Below, one piece after another: positions 10,237 to 22,473 of a DNA stretch of 64,000 nt (its first letter is position 1; the number at the start of each line of letters is the position of its first letter). The position numbers and the translations under genes are program-made. The DNA lies in assembly GCA_033725935.1 (NCBI GenBank), contig MU867131.1, positions 1-64,000 of the forward strand, written 5' to 3'. The notes under the pieces were generated by a model. It was given only the letters and a program-made list of their open reading frames with translations. It was not told the origin of the DNA and searched no databases. This DNA is from Cladorrhinum sp. PSN259. Its lineage: Eukaryota; Ascomycota; Sordariomycetes; Sordariales; Podosporaceae.

Positions 10237-11085
10237 TCAGCCACTTGGTTGCGACCGCCCATACCACGACTGCTCCCGTTGTCCATAATGATACTCATCT
10301 TGCCCCCGCTTCCCCTGCGGTGACTCAGGTTGACTCTGATTCTGACTCCAACCACCACCTGTCGACTCCGTCTTACTGTTCCCACCCGAGCCGGCACTGA
10401 TTCGTGCTTGTCTTCTCGCATACTTGACCCCAAACACGGCCGCGATGGCAGACACTACCGTCGCGGCGACCGTTATGCCTGCTATAGTTCCGCCCGAGAG
10501 CCCTCCTCCGCTGCCACCATCACTAGCAGGCTCACTACTAGTTCCGTCATTGGTATTGTCATTATTGTTATTGTTGTTGTTCGTATTAGTATTCGAGTTG
10601 TCATTGTAGACATAAACAACCACGCCAGAGCTGGTGGCTATCGGCGTCGCTCCGGGACGGCTGACCGTGCCCGTGTTGCTTGAGTGCGGCGGTGCCGTGG
10701 TAGTAGCCGGCACGTAAGCGGGCAGAGGGGGGTTGGCTAGGTTCGTCGTTTGGAGGTCGTCGTTGCCGTCGATGCTCCAGTCCATCATCAGCGAAACGGG
10801 AGCGGTGCAGGTGTATCCGGATCTGCAGCAGGCGTAGACCGAGGTTCCGCCGGGGCCTCTGCCGCTGGTGAGGGTGTACGTCGCGGCCCAGTCGTTGCAG
10901 CAGGCTATGTAGTTCTCGTCTGGGTGCCAGGCCCGGGCCGGCAGCGCAAAGTCTTTTGCTGGGGGGCAAAAGGTCGGGCTGGGGTGCGCGACGAGGATGG
11001 AGTCGAAGGTGGTTGTGCCTTCGTAGGCGGATATCATCACCAGGCTCAAGGCCCAGATGACGATGAAGAACAGAGTGTTGATCAT
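10237..11085 (-). CDS. Type I membrane protein with Cys-rich ectodomain
   Basis: A single exon of 282 residues. Residues 1-20 are a signal peptide (INTLFFIVIWALSLVMISA). The ectodomain, about residues 21-105, holds cysteines in a CC...C pattern (ACCNDW, YACCRSGYTC). A Ser/Thr/Pro stalk and an Asn-rich tract (NTNTNNNNNNND) follow. A single transmembrane helix lies at about 198-220 (GGTIAGITVAATVVSAIAAVFG), then a basic stop-transfer (KYARRQAR) and a Gly/Gln-rich tail. This architecture resembles fungal cell-wall stress sensors (WSC/Mid2-like), although the cysteine spacing is not a clear WSC domain. The gene at 16.7-18.2 kb has the same plan. A surface sensor or wall-anchored role is inference. 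Confidence 0.75.
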   Translation of the reverse strand: MINTLFFIVIWALSLVMISAYEGTTTFDSILVAHPSPTFCPPAKDFALPARAWHPDENYIACCNDWAATYTLTSGRGPGGTSVYACCRSGYTCTAPVSLMMDWSIDGNDDLQTTNLANPPLPAYVPATTTAPPHSSNTGTVSRPGATPIATSSGVVVYVYNDNSNTNTNNNNNNNDNTNDGTSSEPASDGGSGGGLSGGTIAGITVAATVVSAIAAVFGVKYARRQARISAGSGGNSKTESTGGGWSQNQSQPESPQGKRGQDEYHYGQREQSWYGRSQPSG

Positions 11086-12406
11086 TTCGATTGCAAATCT
11101 AAGCAGTTTATTGTCTGAATAACAAGGTCGAAGATTGTCTAGTTTCGTGCAATTTTTATCAGATAAAAACGCCCGTGAGTTGCTGCGTTTTTAACCTTTT
11201 TTTCTTGCTGCAGACAGATGATCAAGTCACCTCACACCCGCAGCCTGAAAGACGGGAAACTCACCCACTGGAGGGCTCAAGTTCATGATGGTGGTGCTTT
11301 GTGGCTTCAAATTATTGAAAACTACCTAAAAGTCCCCATTTCAGCTGAAGGGGAGCGTGTGCCCAAATGGTAAAGTCTCTCTCATGATGTCTCATTGAAT
11401 GGGCTCAGTGGCTTTTCAGCTCCAGAAAAACGACGATAAAAAAGATGGCTTTCAAAGTTTCATGATGATCTCCTGTCCGAGCGCCTCGCTGTCAGATTAC
11501 TTCCTTACCAGCGCTGGGGATGGTCTAGACACATGCCAAAGATTCCGTGTGAGTGCCCCCTAGTGGGTGGTGAGATGGGGCGCCAAAGCACGCAATTGGT
11601 TGTCGACTTGATGAGGGAATCCCACAGGGCAATGCCAAGGGAAGCTCCCTGAATCCCCCAAGCTGAGTTTCATGGCGCCCCCAAATCATCTGATGACAAC
11701 ATGACCCCCGCGGAGATTGTCCCACTTGCCAGCAAATCGCGGCCGATCCCGGGAAATGCTTCTGCAATGCGGGCATCTTGATAAGCCCAAAGAGAGACCT
11801 TTATCTTGTGTCTCGACTTTCTCTTCCTTGCATGTCTCAAGTAGACAGCCTGCTTCCATCTAAAAAGCGTCAGGGGGCGGTTCCAAGCAGTCGGGTCGTC
11901 CCCCGCTATCTCTGCTTTATCGTTGGGAATGCCGTGCCGCCCGGGTGCGTCTCTGTGCCATTTCTTGGTAAGAAGCCGGTGAACAAATTCTCCCTCTTGA
12001 ATGGCTCAATGGTCTGACACTGACAGTTGGAAGCCGGAGACCTCGGTCAGACCCAGGAAAAAGAAAAAGGTCAGCATTTCACACCAAATTCCATTTCTCC
12101 ATCCCAAAAGAATTTCACTTGCATGCGGTGTCTTGGACATCCAGCTACTGTACCACCAAGCCACGTGTGTGTGATAGGCTTGTGGGTGGTGCTCTCGGAT
12201 CCGTGGGGTTCGGGAAGAAGTTCTCAAAATAGCAAAAAAAGAAGGAGAAGAAGCAAAAAACGTAAGGGATCTACGTGGCTTGCGTTTAGTTCAATTCAAG
12301 GATGCCGTCGCCGACCTATTTAAGCAGGGGAATGGCGGGCGTTTTCAGGAAGGTTTCCTTTCCAAGGACAACTGACCACGTCTTCATGCAAAGAATATCA
12401 AGAAAA
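11086..12406. other. Divergent intergenic region, no gene seen
   Basis: This 1.3-kb region lies between two divergently transcribed genes and should hold both promoters. Short open frames exist but have no recognisable domain and no coding-like composition. An in-frame extension of the reductase gene up to 12302 with further ATGs (12332, for example) is possible. Confidence 0.5.
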
Positions 12407-13648
12407 ATGGGCTCCCTACCAGTGATGGAGCCTCCAAAATACAATGTCCTGGTCATCGGCTCGGGCGGGGTGGGAACCATGGCTGCATATGCAATGGAAA
12501 AGAGCGGCAAGGCGTCCGTCACTGCCGTGCTGCGCTCCAACTATGGCGTGGTCAAGAGTCGGGGGTTTACCATCGAATCGCGTGATCATGGAGCCGTCAC
12601 TGGTTGGAGACCGACCCACAGTAAGTATTGTTTCTGTTTTGCGACCCCCTTCCCCCCTTCTAGGGTCTGTCCAGTTGTTCAGGAGGTGCATGACTGGAAC
12701 CTACCATAAACCCAGAAAGATTCCCAAGATCTCACCGCACTCACTCACACACAAACAGTCCGAGAAACCATCCCCAATGTGTCACAAGAACCACACCTCC
12801 AACCCTACGACTTCATAGTCGTCGCCACCAAGAACCTCGCCGACATCCCGCCCTCGGTCGCCGACACCATCGCCCCGGCCGTCACCCCAGCCAAAACAGC
12901 CATCGCCCTGCTCCAAAATGGCCTCAACATTGAAAAACCCATCCTCGACTCTTTTCCTCTCAACCCCATAATCTCAGGAGTCCCCTACATAGGCGCGATC
13001 GAGAGACCAGCCGGAACCATCAAGCACATAAACCACGACCGCCTCATCGTCTCCCCGTTTCCCAACCCCAACATCATCCCTTTCTCGCAGTCAGAAACCT
13101 CGGCCAGGTTGTTTCAAGAGATTTACTCTTGTCCCGGTGTGACGGTCGAGTACGAGCCGGACGTCCGGTACGCCCGCTGGAAGAAGCTGCTCTACAATGC
13201 TTCCTACAACACCGTGTCGGCGATTCTAGGCATGGACACGACCCGCATGCGCATGTCGGAGCACGTAATCGACACTCTGATTCGACCCGTCATGAAGGAA
13301 ATCCAATCGGCAGCGAAGGTCGTCGCTCCTGGGGTTGAGCTCTCGGATGAGCTGATCGAGGAGTTGATTGTGATTGACAACTTTGAGGGGTTCTTTCGGC
13401 CCAGCATGTTGCAGGACGTCGAGAAGGGAAAGTACATTGAGTTTGAGAATATCGTCGGGGAGCCTCTGAGGGAGGCGGAAAGGCGCGGCGTGGCCATGCC
13501 AACGCTTGGGGTTGTTTATGGGCTGTTGAAGGGATTGCAGTGGAAGATGATGGAGAAGAACGGGATGGTCAAGGTCTCGGTTCCGCCGGTGAGCACGTCG
13601 GGGATCAAGTATGGTGGTAAGAGGCCGGAAAGGGGTTTCTTGATGTGA
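12407..13648 (+). CDS. Ketopantoate reductase-like (ApbA/PanE) oxidoreductase
   Basis: Exons 12407-12620 and 12759-13648 enclose a 138-bp GTAAGT...CAG intron (phase 1); the product has 367 residues. The N-terminal Rossmann fold shows the NAD(P)-binding GSGGVG motif at residues 18-23, with NYGVVKSRGF a little later. The middle segment YDFIVVATKNL and ALLQNGLN are typical of the ApbA N-domain, and the C-terminal helical domain contains the conserved lysine in RWKKLLYNASYNTV. The family reduces 2-dehydropantoate to pantoate on the CoA pathway, but fungal genomes hold many paralogues acting on other 2-oxo acids, some in secondary metabolism. The start at 12407 gives a compact N-terminus; upstream in-frame ATGs could add up to 35 residues, perhaps a targeting peptide. 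Confidence 0.88.
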
Positions 13649-14158
13649 GGTTTCTGTTATCGCACCTGTGTGTACGATAGATTGAGACTAGACTTTAAAT
13701 TTTTTTTTTTTTTTTTCTTCGTTAATCTTTTTAAAACTGAGCCATTATTTTGAAGAGAAAACTTCTTTGACCGGATCCTTTTGCATCCTTGAAACCACAC
13801 ATAGCAATCAAAATGACGTCTGAAACTGCTGATAAAACAATAGGCTAGTGTTCTTTAACATATTGATCCTATTTTTATGCCCAGGAAAATTGACTGGTGT
13901 AGAATGGTCGCCTTGCGCCCTTGGTCTGACATATGTATAACACGCCAACCACATACCTCATTGGCTTGACCGTGGTGGCCAAATCACACCTTACTCCGCA
14001 ACCCAACTAATATAAAGCCTCTTTTCTACAGCTGTATAACTCTTTCTGAATAATCACCATCTGAAAAAAAAAAGCATTTTCTTCCCTTTATACTCTAGCG
14101 AAACATCACAACCTACCTACCTAACCTTCTCCCCGTCCAACTCCACTCAATCCCAATC
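13649..14158. other. Intergenic spacer
   Basis: It holds the reductase terminator region (a run of 17 T at about 13700-13716) and the GNAT promoter. TATAAAG at about 14011 and pyrimidine-rich stretches precede the ATG at 14159. No gene was seen. Confidence 0.45.
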
Positions 14159-14779
14159 ATGTCCCTCACCTTCCGCCTCGCGACGCCCCTGGACGCAATC
14201 CCCCTCACGAACCTAATCAACACCGCCTTCCGCAACGACCCAACCACCGACGTCTTTTTATCCCCTTCGCACGAGGGAATAGACGTCACTTCGCTTTCAG
14301 AAGTGGAAGCAGCAATCTCGGACGCCTCAAAGTCAATCATCCTCGCAGTGCTACCATCATCATCCTCCTCCTCATCCACCGGCTCCACTGGATCCACATC
14401 TACATCCCTACCCGACCAAATAATCATAGCACACTGTTCCCTCCGTCTCCTACTCACCTCCGAGTCACCCGGGCCAAAGAACAAAACAGAGAAGAAAACA
14501 GCATGGCTCGGTCTGCTCGCCGTCGATCCCACCTCCCAGAACAAGGGAACAGGCAGCGCGCTCCTGAATTACGCTGAGCAGTACGCTAGACAGGAACTGG
14601 GAGCGACAAGGATGGAATTTGATGTAGTGTGGACTCGGACAAAGTTGATAGGGTGGTATAAAGGCAGGGGTTACGAAGAGACGGGCGAGAAGAGCGAGTT
14701 TCCCTACGACAGGCATCCGGGATGGGAGGGGGTGTTGAGAGGTGATTTGGGGCTTTTGAATTTGGGAAAGGAGATTTGA
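14159..14779 (+). CDS. GNAT-family N-acetyltransferase
   Basis: An intronless frame of 206 residues. The start MSLTFRLATPLDAIPLTNLINTAF is the normal opening of a GNAT domain. The acetyl-CoA motif A is LLAVDPTSQNKGTGSALLNYAEQ (Q-x-K-G-x-G), followed by MEFDVVWTRTKLIGWYKGRGYEETG, the usual motif B with its conserved Tyr. A low-complexity Ser/Thr insertion (PSSSSSSSTGSTGSTSTS) between strands 2 and 4 is probably a surface loop. The similarity to the GNAT gene at 1.6 kb does not go beyond the fold, so they are unlikely to be recent duplicates. The substrate is unknown; small-molecule or antibiotic-like amine acetylation is typical of this class. Confidence 0.85.
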   Translation: MSLTFRLATPLDAIPLTNLINTAFRNDPTTDVFLSPSHEGIDVTSLSEVEAAISDASKSIILAVLPSSSSSSSTGSTGSTSTSLPDQIIIAHCSLRLLLTSESPGPKNKTEKKTAWLGLLAVDPTSQNKGTGSALLNYAEQYARQELGATRMEFDVVWTRTKLIGWYKGRGYEETGEKSEFPYDRHPGWEGVLRGDLGLLNLGKEI

Positions 14780-16665
14780 TATGTCGGACTCAAAGAAAGC
14801 ATCGTGGTATCCTGAAATGTGGGTGGGGTTTTTACCTGGATTTGGAAAGGGTTTGGGTTTATTTGCACGTGGTTAGGTACCTATGAAGGTGAATAAAGCA
14901 AGTAATCGGCGTGTTACAGTGTAATTTTCTTGTGTTGGATTTCGTGTTAGTGCCGTCACGGTATCCTCCAATCTTGACACGATGCATGGCAAACTTGAGC
15001 TTTCCACCGTAGCACATATAATAAACCTGGTCCAACCTCCAGTAACTGGATTGGGAGACTGTGTAAAAAGTCTCCCGGGGCCTGGAACCCCAGACGACCG
15101 GAGAGTTTTGTGTGGGGTGCCGACCGATGAGGATTGAGGATGACTTTGCCGCTTCGGTACCATGGCCAGATGCCAGTCTTGATGCAGGCCATCACTGACA
15201 GGAATGTTCTGAAATGATATGATTGTGCCTACCCTGTGATGTGTGGCAAAGTGCAGCAGCGACATGTCCACGTCGCACCGGGGACACGTTGAAGAAGATT
15301 TAAAGTGATGAGCGGCTTCAAGTTCCCGCTCGTTTTAATGAGATGATCGGGTAATAAAATTATTTTAAGAAATCGTTTAATTTCTTGTCCTCATGCACAC
15401 TGGCATCATCACGATACGCGATGTCCATCCAGATCTCTGGGGGAGGGGCGGTTTCTTTTTTGGAGGAATGCAGTGTGAAACATTTACACCTTCCTCAAGC
15501 GAGAAATGGGTTACAGTGATTGCAGGTCTGAGCACTGTCACGGTGATGAGATTTTGTTATTTTGCAGCCTTTGCCGCCCTCCAACCTTGCATTTGTGTTT
15601 GATTTGAAAGGTTGCTGCTTGTTCTGTGCGGTGTGCACGAGCATGTTGTCGGACGTGCAGATGCCCCATAAAAGTTGGAAAACAGTTGGTAGCAGCATCA
15701 AACTGGCCCCCAACGTGCGTGTCTTGTGAGTCTTTCGGCCCTCTCCGAAGTGGGGATTCTACACTACATGTAGATCTCCGTGATGACGGGATCTGCATCG
15801 TCAACTTCAATGTTCTCAGCTGGGGGGGCGCGATGAGATTTTAAAGTCTTTTGATCAAAAGTTGGCCACAGAACCCCAGTGATTTGAAACGTCCAAAATC
15901 TGCACAGCCATCCTTTGGAAGGGGTGGGAAGAAATCAAGTAACATTTATCTTATTAATACGCAGGTACGCGGCGTTGGCGACGGCGCAGCAGGACGCAAC
16001 CTGCACGACCCCAACAAAAATGATGACTTTGCTAATTCCGTTCAGCTGAGCCATTTTGCGTGGAGAAAGAATGGGATTCTCCTACGATGGGGAGGATAAT
16101 GTTTCAAGATGGTCAGTCCCCGCAGCATCTGAGATCTAGAATGTTGGATGCCTGGAGATCGTGAGAGTTTCATAGGACTCTCTGCAGATGGTAAGCTTCG
16201 AGAGCTGAGACTGTGCCACAGAAAAATGTCCTGATCGGTACACATAGTCCACAACATTTTAGTGCCAACATGCAGCCGTGAACTGTGGACACCAAAACAG
16301 ACGATCTTGACCCAGACGTTGCTGAGGAGGCAAACAATCCAACCTCTTGTGAGCTCGGGTGATTTTCTGCGCCGCAACAAAACAGACGTGGAAACAATGA
16401 AACGCAGTTCGGCTGGTCTGCTGTACCACCACGCCGTCCAATCCTCGTGAAGGGCCCCAGAATCCTTCCAAAGATACCTTGCAATTCCTTTGCCTCACCC
16501 TGGTTGCCTCATTTCGCTCATCAGTTGCCTTTTCCCCCACGATTTCCATGTTGTGTCTTTTTGTCTCTGTCTTGTCTGGACTTCTTCTCCAGGATTGTTA
16601 TTGACTTTGACAGCTTTCCTCCGACGGTCTCTTTCGGAAAGCGGCTCGAGTCAGAAATAGCAAAG
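14780..16665. other. Long intergenic region, no gene seen
   Basis: Nearly 1.9 kb without a convincing protein gene on either strand; the open frames are short, overlap each other and lack domain motifs. A non-coding transcript cannot be excluded. The last 200 bp upstream of 16666 are pyrimidine-rich and fit a promoter and 5' UTR for the next gene. Confidence 0.5.
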
Positions 16666-18182
16666 ATGGAGATCAGGATATCGTCGACAGCATTCTCTTT
16701 ATTGGCCGGTCTGAACCTGCTGCTGGCCAACGTGGTGATGGCTGATCACACATGCTACGACACGTGGGGGAACAGTGATGGGGAACAATCACCATGCTAC
16801 TCGCCAGGGACGACAGACCTCAGCGGGAACACTCATTGCTGCAAGAAGGGAGACATATGTCTATCAAATGGACTTTGTTTAACGCCCGGCTCAAATTACA
16901 TCATGACCCAGCAGGGCTGCACCGACAAAGCATGGGGCGTGGGATGCAACCAGTACTGCGACAATAAGCGTATGTCCAAATCGGGATATCTCACCAAAAC
17001 AACAACCTACTTGAACATACCCAGCCATACTAACTTTGTATACCAGGAACACTCCAAGGAACCAATGCCATCCCTCTGGTAGCCTGCCCCGGGAGCATCG
17101 GAGCCAACTCATCACCCAAGTTCTGCTGCGGCCCAGACGCGTCCTCATGCTGCCAAACTCCTTCATCGCAACTCACAATTCCAACAGGAACAATGTTCCA
17201 AGCCGACATCGTCCGCTCAACATTCACCGTAACCCCCACCGCATCCTCTACTCCCCCGGACACATCCTTCCCCCTCAAAATCGGCCTAGGGATAGGTCTG
17301 GGCCTCGGCATCCCAGTTCTGCTTGTTCTCTGCACAGTAGCCTACTTCCTCGCCAAACCGCGATTTCGCCCTTCGGGCTCCCACTCAAAACACCACCACA
17401 ACAGAGGGGGGAAACCCGGCTTCTCGAAACCCTCCGCTTTGGGGTCAGGCGGCCAGAACCACTACAGGAACTACAGCACCACCCCCTCGCGAGCAGACAA
17501 GGAAGGACGCCGCGACTCGTTCGGCCGCGTCGACACAAACGTCGGCCCGCCCTCGGATGACGGAAACTGGGATGGACCTCAAGGGGAACAAGCGCAGTGG
17601 CCGCCGAACGGCACCTCAAACGTCGCGGCAGCCATAGCCGCCTGGGCGCTCAACCAGAACCCGCCCCCTCCGTCGCCGAAAGAAATGGACGCCGGGAGGA
17701 TAAGTCGGACCCGGCTCACGCGCCGCGGGGAGACGCCCACAAAGTTTCCCGTCGAGTTGCCTGCTCATCATCTTCACGACGTGGAACCGCAAGTGGGCAT
17801 TATGGAGATACCGAGAGACAGCAGCGATGATCCCATGGAATTACCAACGCCGGATTACGAGACGCACCCGATAGGCGGATACCCGATAGGCGGATACCCT
17901 CCACACCCAAATATACCAGAAGCGATTGAACCGGATCCAGAAACCCACACGAGGAGCACGACCGTACAGGTTGAAGACGGACATACATTCGACGGGGCTA
18001 GATCAACTATTATTGTAGGAGACCAAATCAGTCCGTTGACTATTTCCTCTCCCAGTGCGCCACGAGGGACTTTGGTGAGTAATCCGGAGGTACCGCCCGT
18101 GCCAGTGTTAGCTGAGGGTGTCAGGGGTGACAGGTATGTAAAGATGGTTGATATTAGGAGTGGGAGGAGGAAGGGTGTATGA
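16666..18182 (+). CDS. Type I membrane protein, Cys-rich ectodomain (2 exons)
   Basis: Exons 16666-16969 and 17047-18182 join across a 77-bp GTATGT...CAG intron (phase 1), giving 479 residues. Residues 1-26 are a signal peptide ending VVMADHTC. The ectodomain (27-170) has at least twelve cysteines in pairs such as HCCKKGDICLSNGLC, GCNQYCDNK and KFCCGPDASSCC; the exon junction falls inside it, and splicing keeps the Cys spacing regular. One transmembrane helix lies near residues 195-217 (IGLGIGLGLGIPVLLVLCTV). The long cytosolic tail (about 260 residues) is Pro/Ser-rich, with a duplicated IGGYP motif and a C-terminal basic patch (RSGRRKGV). The layout suggests a cell-surface sensor or adhesin. 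It shares plan, not clear homology, with the gene at 10.2-11.1 kb. Confidence 0.8.
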
Positions 18183-18405
18183 TAAAGTGTATGGTTGTCA
18201 ATCAATGGGGGCAAGGAATTTTGTTTTGTATAACTTTCATTATGCACGAAAAGTCGGGGGTTTTTTTGGGGGGGGGTTTTTTTTTTTTTTGGGGGGGGGG
18301 GGGGGGGGGTATGGATTATTGAATTAATATCGTGTTAAATATATTGTTTTTTTATTATTAAGTCAGGTTTTGGAAAGGGGGGTTTCGGTCATTTNNNNNN
18401 NNNNG

Positions 18406-18456
<51 letters not shown>

Positions 18457-19014
18457 CCCCCCCCCCCGCCGCCCCCCCCCGGCATATGGATGATGGAATT
18501 CATATCGTGTATAATATCTGGTTTTGATATTAGTACGTCAGGTTGAGGAAAGGGGGGATTCGGTCATTTTTGTTATTTGTATGGATTGCGCACGCACCGT
18601 GTAGTATTTTTCTTTTGTATCATTAAGCATTGGATATGGATGGAACAAGGAGGACTATCTATCTATTAGATAGATAGGGGCTTGGCTTTTATTTCGACAA
18701 CTTGCTAGATAATTGACAGAAATCAAGCGAATTTGATATCTAAAAGTCAAAGTCAATAGCTTTACTCAAAGAAATAAAAAAAACTAAAATTTCTAACAAA
18801 CAAAGTATGAATAAGATAAATAGAGCTCAAGGTACGGTTTTGAGACATGTTATACGTATGTTACATAAACATAAGAAAGGTTGGTAGACTAGACCGTAAT
18901 ACTAAAAGAACATGAACAAAAAAAAATAGTGGTATCATCATTTGGCCGCCCCATCCCAGGCCCGGGCAAGTACCTATCAATCCCAAAAAAAGAACCATCC
19001 ATTCGCTACTACAT
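18183..19014. other. Convergent spacer with assembly gap
   Basis: This spacer lies between convergent genes. It contains G- and T-runs (about 18255-18309), ten N at 18395-18404, a C-run to about 18480 and a TAGA-type short repeat near 18660. No gene was seen. The remainder (18600-19014) is A/T-rich 3' flank. Confidence 0.8.
18310..18570. repeat. Duplicated flanks of the assembly gap
   Basis: The 85 bp before the gap (18310-18394, TATGGATTATTGAATTAATA onward) and the stretch after it (about 18485-18570, TATGGATGATGGAATTCATA onward) are the same sequence with scattered mismatches. Both end in the GGGG...TTCGGTCATTT motif. The left copy looks like low-quality read-end sequence of the right copy, so this is probably an assembly artefact rather than a biological duplication. 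Confidence 0.75.
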
Positions 19015-20407
19015 TCAAACCCTCGTCTCCTTCCAAACAGGCAACAACAAGAAAATGGCCGTCCATACACTAGCAAAAACCGCACCGCCAACCAAACTCT
19101 GCAGCACGATCTTCCTCTGCAGTCTCCTTAGGTACCTCTCCTTGACCCTCAACCTCCTGTCAAACAGCATCAACCTCGACACGATCCTCATCAGCCCGCC
19201 GTTATTGCTATTCAGCTTGCTGTCGGTATTATCGTCGAACCTCTCCCACGGCAGCCGCTGCCTCTTGCTGAACAGCAACAAAAAGAAACAACTGCCCCTC
19301 ATCCCGCTCAGAATCAGACTCAGTCCGAGCCACCAAAACGGCCAGGCCGCAAACGCCTCCCACCGGGTATGCGACCCTCTAAAGGGAACAAACGCCCGGA
19401 GCAGGACGACGAGGAATCCGCAGGCAAGATTGACGAACCCCAAGAGCGTAGCCACGCAAATCGTCTCAAATGTCCCGTTACCAACTCCCAACCTCACAAA
19501 GTTCCTGTGCGAGCAGTTCTTCAGCAGATAGTAACAGTGGTCAGCCACGGGCTTCAGAACCGAAGGATGAGAAGAGGTGCGCAACTCCTCCAACACTTTC
19601 TGTCTGAGACTGGGCGGTATGTTGAGCTCCTTCTCGGCCGATGGGATCAGGAACATGTTGATGACGGCGTCGAGTTCGTGTTTGGTGATCGGACCACCAT
19701 CGGTAGGCCGACCAGCCATCATCTTGATGTCGTTTTCGGGGGTGCTGGACGTGCAAGAGGTGGTATTAAGTGTCTTTTCGGGGTTTAGCACACAAGCTCC
19801 CGCGGAGCCGGCACCACACAGCGTGTCTGCCATGATGATCTGCGAGATTCGAGCGAGGTGGTTTTTCCCACTTGGCGGCGGCGCGAGCTCGGGGTCATGG
19901 TCGGAACTCGACGCGTCGTCGTGTTCTTCCTTCTCGGCGGTCTCGATCTTGAGGTCCGGTATTTGAATATCCTTCTGAATTCGCTGAATCGGAGTTACCG
20001 AGGACGCGGAATGGTTGGCGCTGGGGTTGGCACTGTAGCTGCTGAGGTCGTCGGTGATGACCAAACCCTTTGCGTAGGCGGCTTCGTAATTCTTGAACCA
20101 GAGGTAAAATTCCAGGTTTTCGGCCGAGAACTCAATGTACTTGAGGTACATGTAAAAGTCGTACAAGGACATGGGACTGCCTGTGGACGTGTTAGTCGGG
20201 CCCCGAAGTTGATGTTTTGAGTGAAACAGACTTACATGTCTTGTTACCGAGGATCCTATCGAGGGCAAGACGACTCGGGATGGCAGTGTTTCGGCCATCA
20301 AGACTAGGAGGGCGGCCTTCACGGCTCACCTCGGCCGCGTATTGCTTAATGTCCCTCCATTCTGGCTTCTTGTACCAGACCAACCACGACGGCAACTTGG
20401 CTGGCAT
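19015..20407 (-). CDS. RGS-domain membrane protein (2 exons)
   Basis: Exon 1 is 20407-20236 and exon 2 is 20180-19015, with a 55-bp GTAAGT...CAG intron (phase 1); the product has 445 residues. Splicing joins LDRILGNKT to CSPMSLYDFYMYLKYIEFSAENLEFYLWFKNYE, the first helices of an RGS domain. The second half of the domain follows a long Ser/Asp-rich insertion and resumes at HELDAVINMFLIPSAEKELNIP...LRTSSHPSVLKPV. After it come roughly three to four hydrophobic segments (FETICVATLLGFVNLACGF, AAWPFWWLGLSLILSG, and a C-terminal helix near SLVGGAVFASVWTAIFLL). RGS proteins speed GTP hydrolysis by G-alpha subunits; the membrane-anchored fungal form resembles Aspergillus RgsA/RgsC-type regulators of growth and sporulation. 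Family confident, subtype not. Confidence 0.88.
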
Positions 20408-22473
20408 AGTTCTTGATTAGTTTGGCTTGAGTGGACGCGGCAGTGGACCAGAAACAAAAGAAAGGTCGGAATAAAAGGGAGAGGCACAAGACCAGATTAT
20501 CTATGTAGGCCGTCAGCCCTGGGGATAGGGATCAAGAGTCTACGGCGCAAGACAATGGCGTCAGGGGTCATCAGTCAGCGGAACGGGACGCTACTCGGCG
20601 TTATCTCTTAGGGGGGGGGGGGGGGGCACCACCAAGACCAGGACAATGAACCGATCCGTGACATGCATTTTCCGCTCTGTTTGCTTGGACCTGACGCTAC
20701 AGATGCACCCATGTCTGTGCGGATACCCACAGATCCGCCCATCGTCGGCCATCACTCGCTCTCGTCTAAAAGGAGCAGCCAAGACGGCACAACATGGTGT
20801 TTGCACAACACGTTGTTTGCAACGAGTGCGTCTGCCACCGTTTCAGAAAAACAATTTTTGTTATCTGTAAGTCGGTGATGGAGGGTGCTTTGTTTCGACT
20901 TTGCTTTGAACACAGGCCATCCCGGAGGAGTCAATGCGCTGAATGAATGGAAATGGCGTGCCGTGTGTCCACGGGTCCGGACCCTCCATTTGACAAAGAA
21001 GGGGACTCGACCGACAAACTATCGTTGTTACAAAGTTCCATGGTGCCGGAGACCAGGAACAAGGACCAGGCGGGGTCGAATCGTTCATGATGTTGCATTG
21101 GCATTTCTCTCTCTCTTTTATTCTCTCTTTCTTTCCCCAAGAACACCTGCCACACGTGGTCAAGGTGCAAAGATGGGGCGGGGCGCTCGGATCTCGGGAT
21201 TGGGGAGGGGGAAAAGTTGCATTTTGAGCAGGGAACAGGGCACCTCGTGTTGATCACTATTGACTACACTAGAAATCTGCGGTGCACGGACTGTTGGGCA
21301 ACTTGCAGCAGCATCCTGTGTTGAAGAGAAATCTCTATCGCAGTAAAAGTGTCGTTCTGGGTCAGCTTGTCCGGGACTAGAGGCGGGGGCCAAAGCGAGA
21401 TGCAAATTGACTGCGACTGGGCGGGAGATCCTCATCGTCTCCCTGACGCGGGGAATCGCTTGGATAAAATTGAGCTTCCGACTTCTTTGTGTGCCGCAAA
21501 TGTGGCTGATTACTGGCAGTCGTGTCAGGCCATGATACGAACAAAAGGCGCACCTCCTTCAACAGACCGTGCCAGTGAGACGCGTTGGATGCGTTTGCCG
21601 CACTTGCACGGCATCTTCAGACTTTTCAGCTGGAGGGAGGAAATGAGGATGGGGCCTTTCAGTTGCGGTGAACCCCACCGCCGGCGGCTCCAATCACCTT
21701 TTACCACACCTGTGGTTGTTCCCAGGTGTTGTGGCCTTGGAACATCTCACGGCTGGCTGGCTGCCGCCTCAAAATGTTCATGAGCCCTATCGCTGGGTGT
21801 CGTTCACAATTCCCGACAATTTTCGGAACAAGGCCAATTCTAACTCGTTTGAACAAAACCAAGGTCGGGAAAGGAACCAAGCATTTCCAAGAAGCCAATG
21901 CGGAGGCTGGGCAACAGGCCCTGTGCCAGTGTGCGTGAAACCCTAACCCGCCTGGGAAGGTGATCTCAGCTCACCCTGCCAGACATCGAGGTCCGTGCTC
22001 GGTTGCTTGCAGATGCGCATCTCCAGTGTTAGGGTGAGCAGTTATTCGTGCCTTCCACAAAAGCAACAAAACCTGCAAGTTGATACTGATGGGAAAAAAG
22101 TCTAAAATTTACAGCAAGATCGATTCAGAGCCTACCAGGCTAGAGAGTAAGTGGGCGTCATGCACGCACCCGTCCACCTTATTCTTGAAGCAGAATTGAG
22201 AATAGGGGGATGGGAGTGAAGTTGGGTGATGAGAACATCAGAAATATACTAGGGAACTCTCTCATTGGTTGCCACTGGCCAGTCATCAGTTGGTGCCTGG
22301 TAGCTATATGCGCTGAATCCATTGCTGCCTGCTGAGTGGGCATGTTTCCCGACCAACAGACAACGGAATGCTTTTACTACTTGAATAAAGTGTAAGAAAC
22401 CTCTGGACTTTCTTTTGTGTCTTTCAGCTTACTGATAAGTCTCCCATTGTTATCAAAAAGGGACAGACCGAAG
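20408..22473. other. Long divergent intergenic region, no gene seen
   Basis: About 2 kb between the divergent RGS and oxygenase genes. A run of 16 G lies at 20611-20626. Small overlapping frames are present on both strands but none carries a domain or signal peptide. A CTTTCAG at about 22421-22427 just before the oxygenase ATG could be the acceptor of a 5'-UTR intron. Confidence 0.5.
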
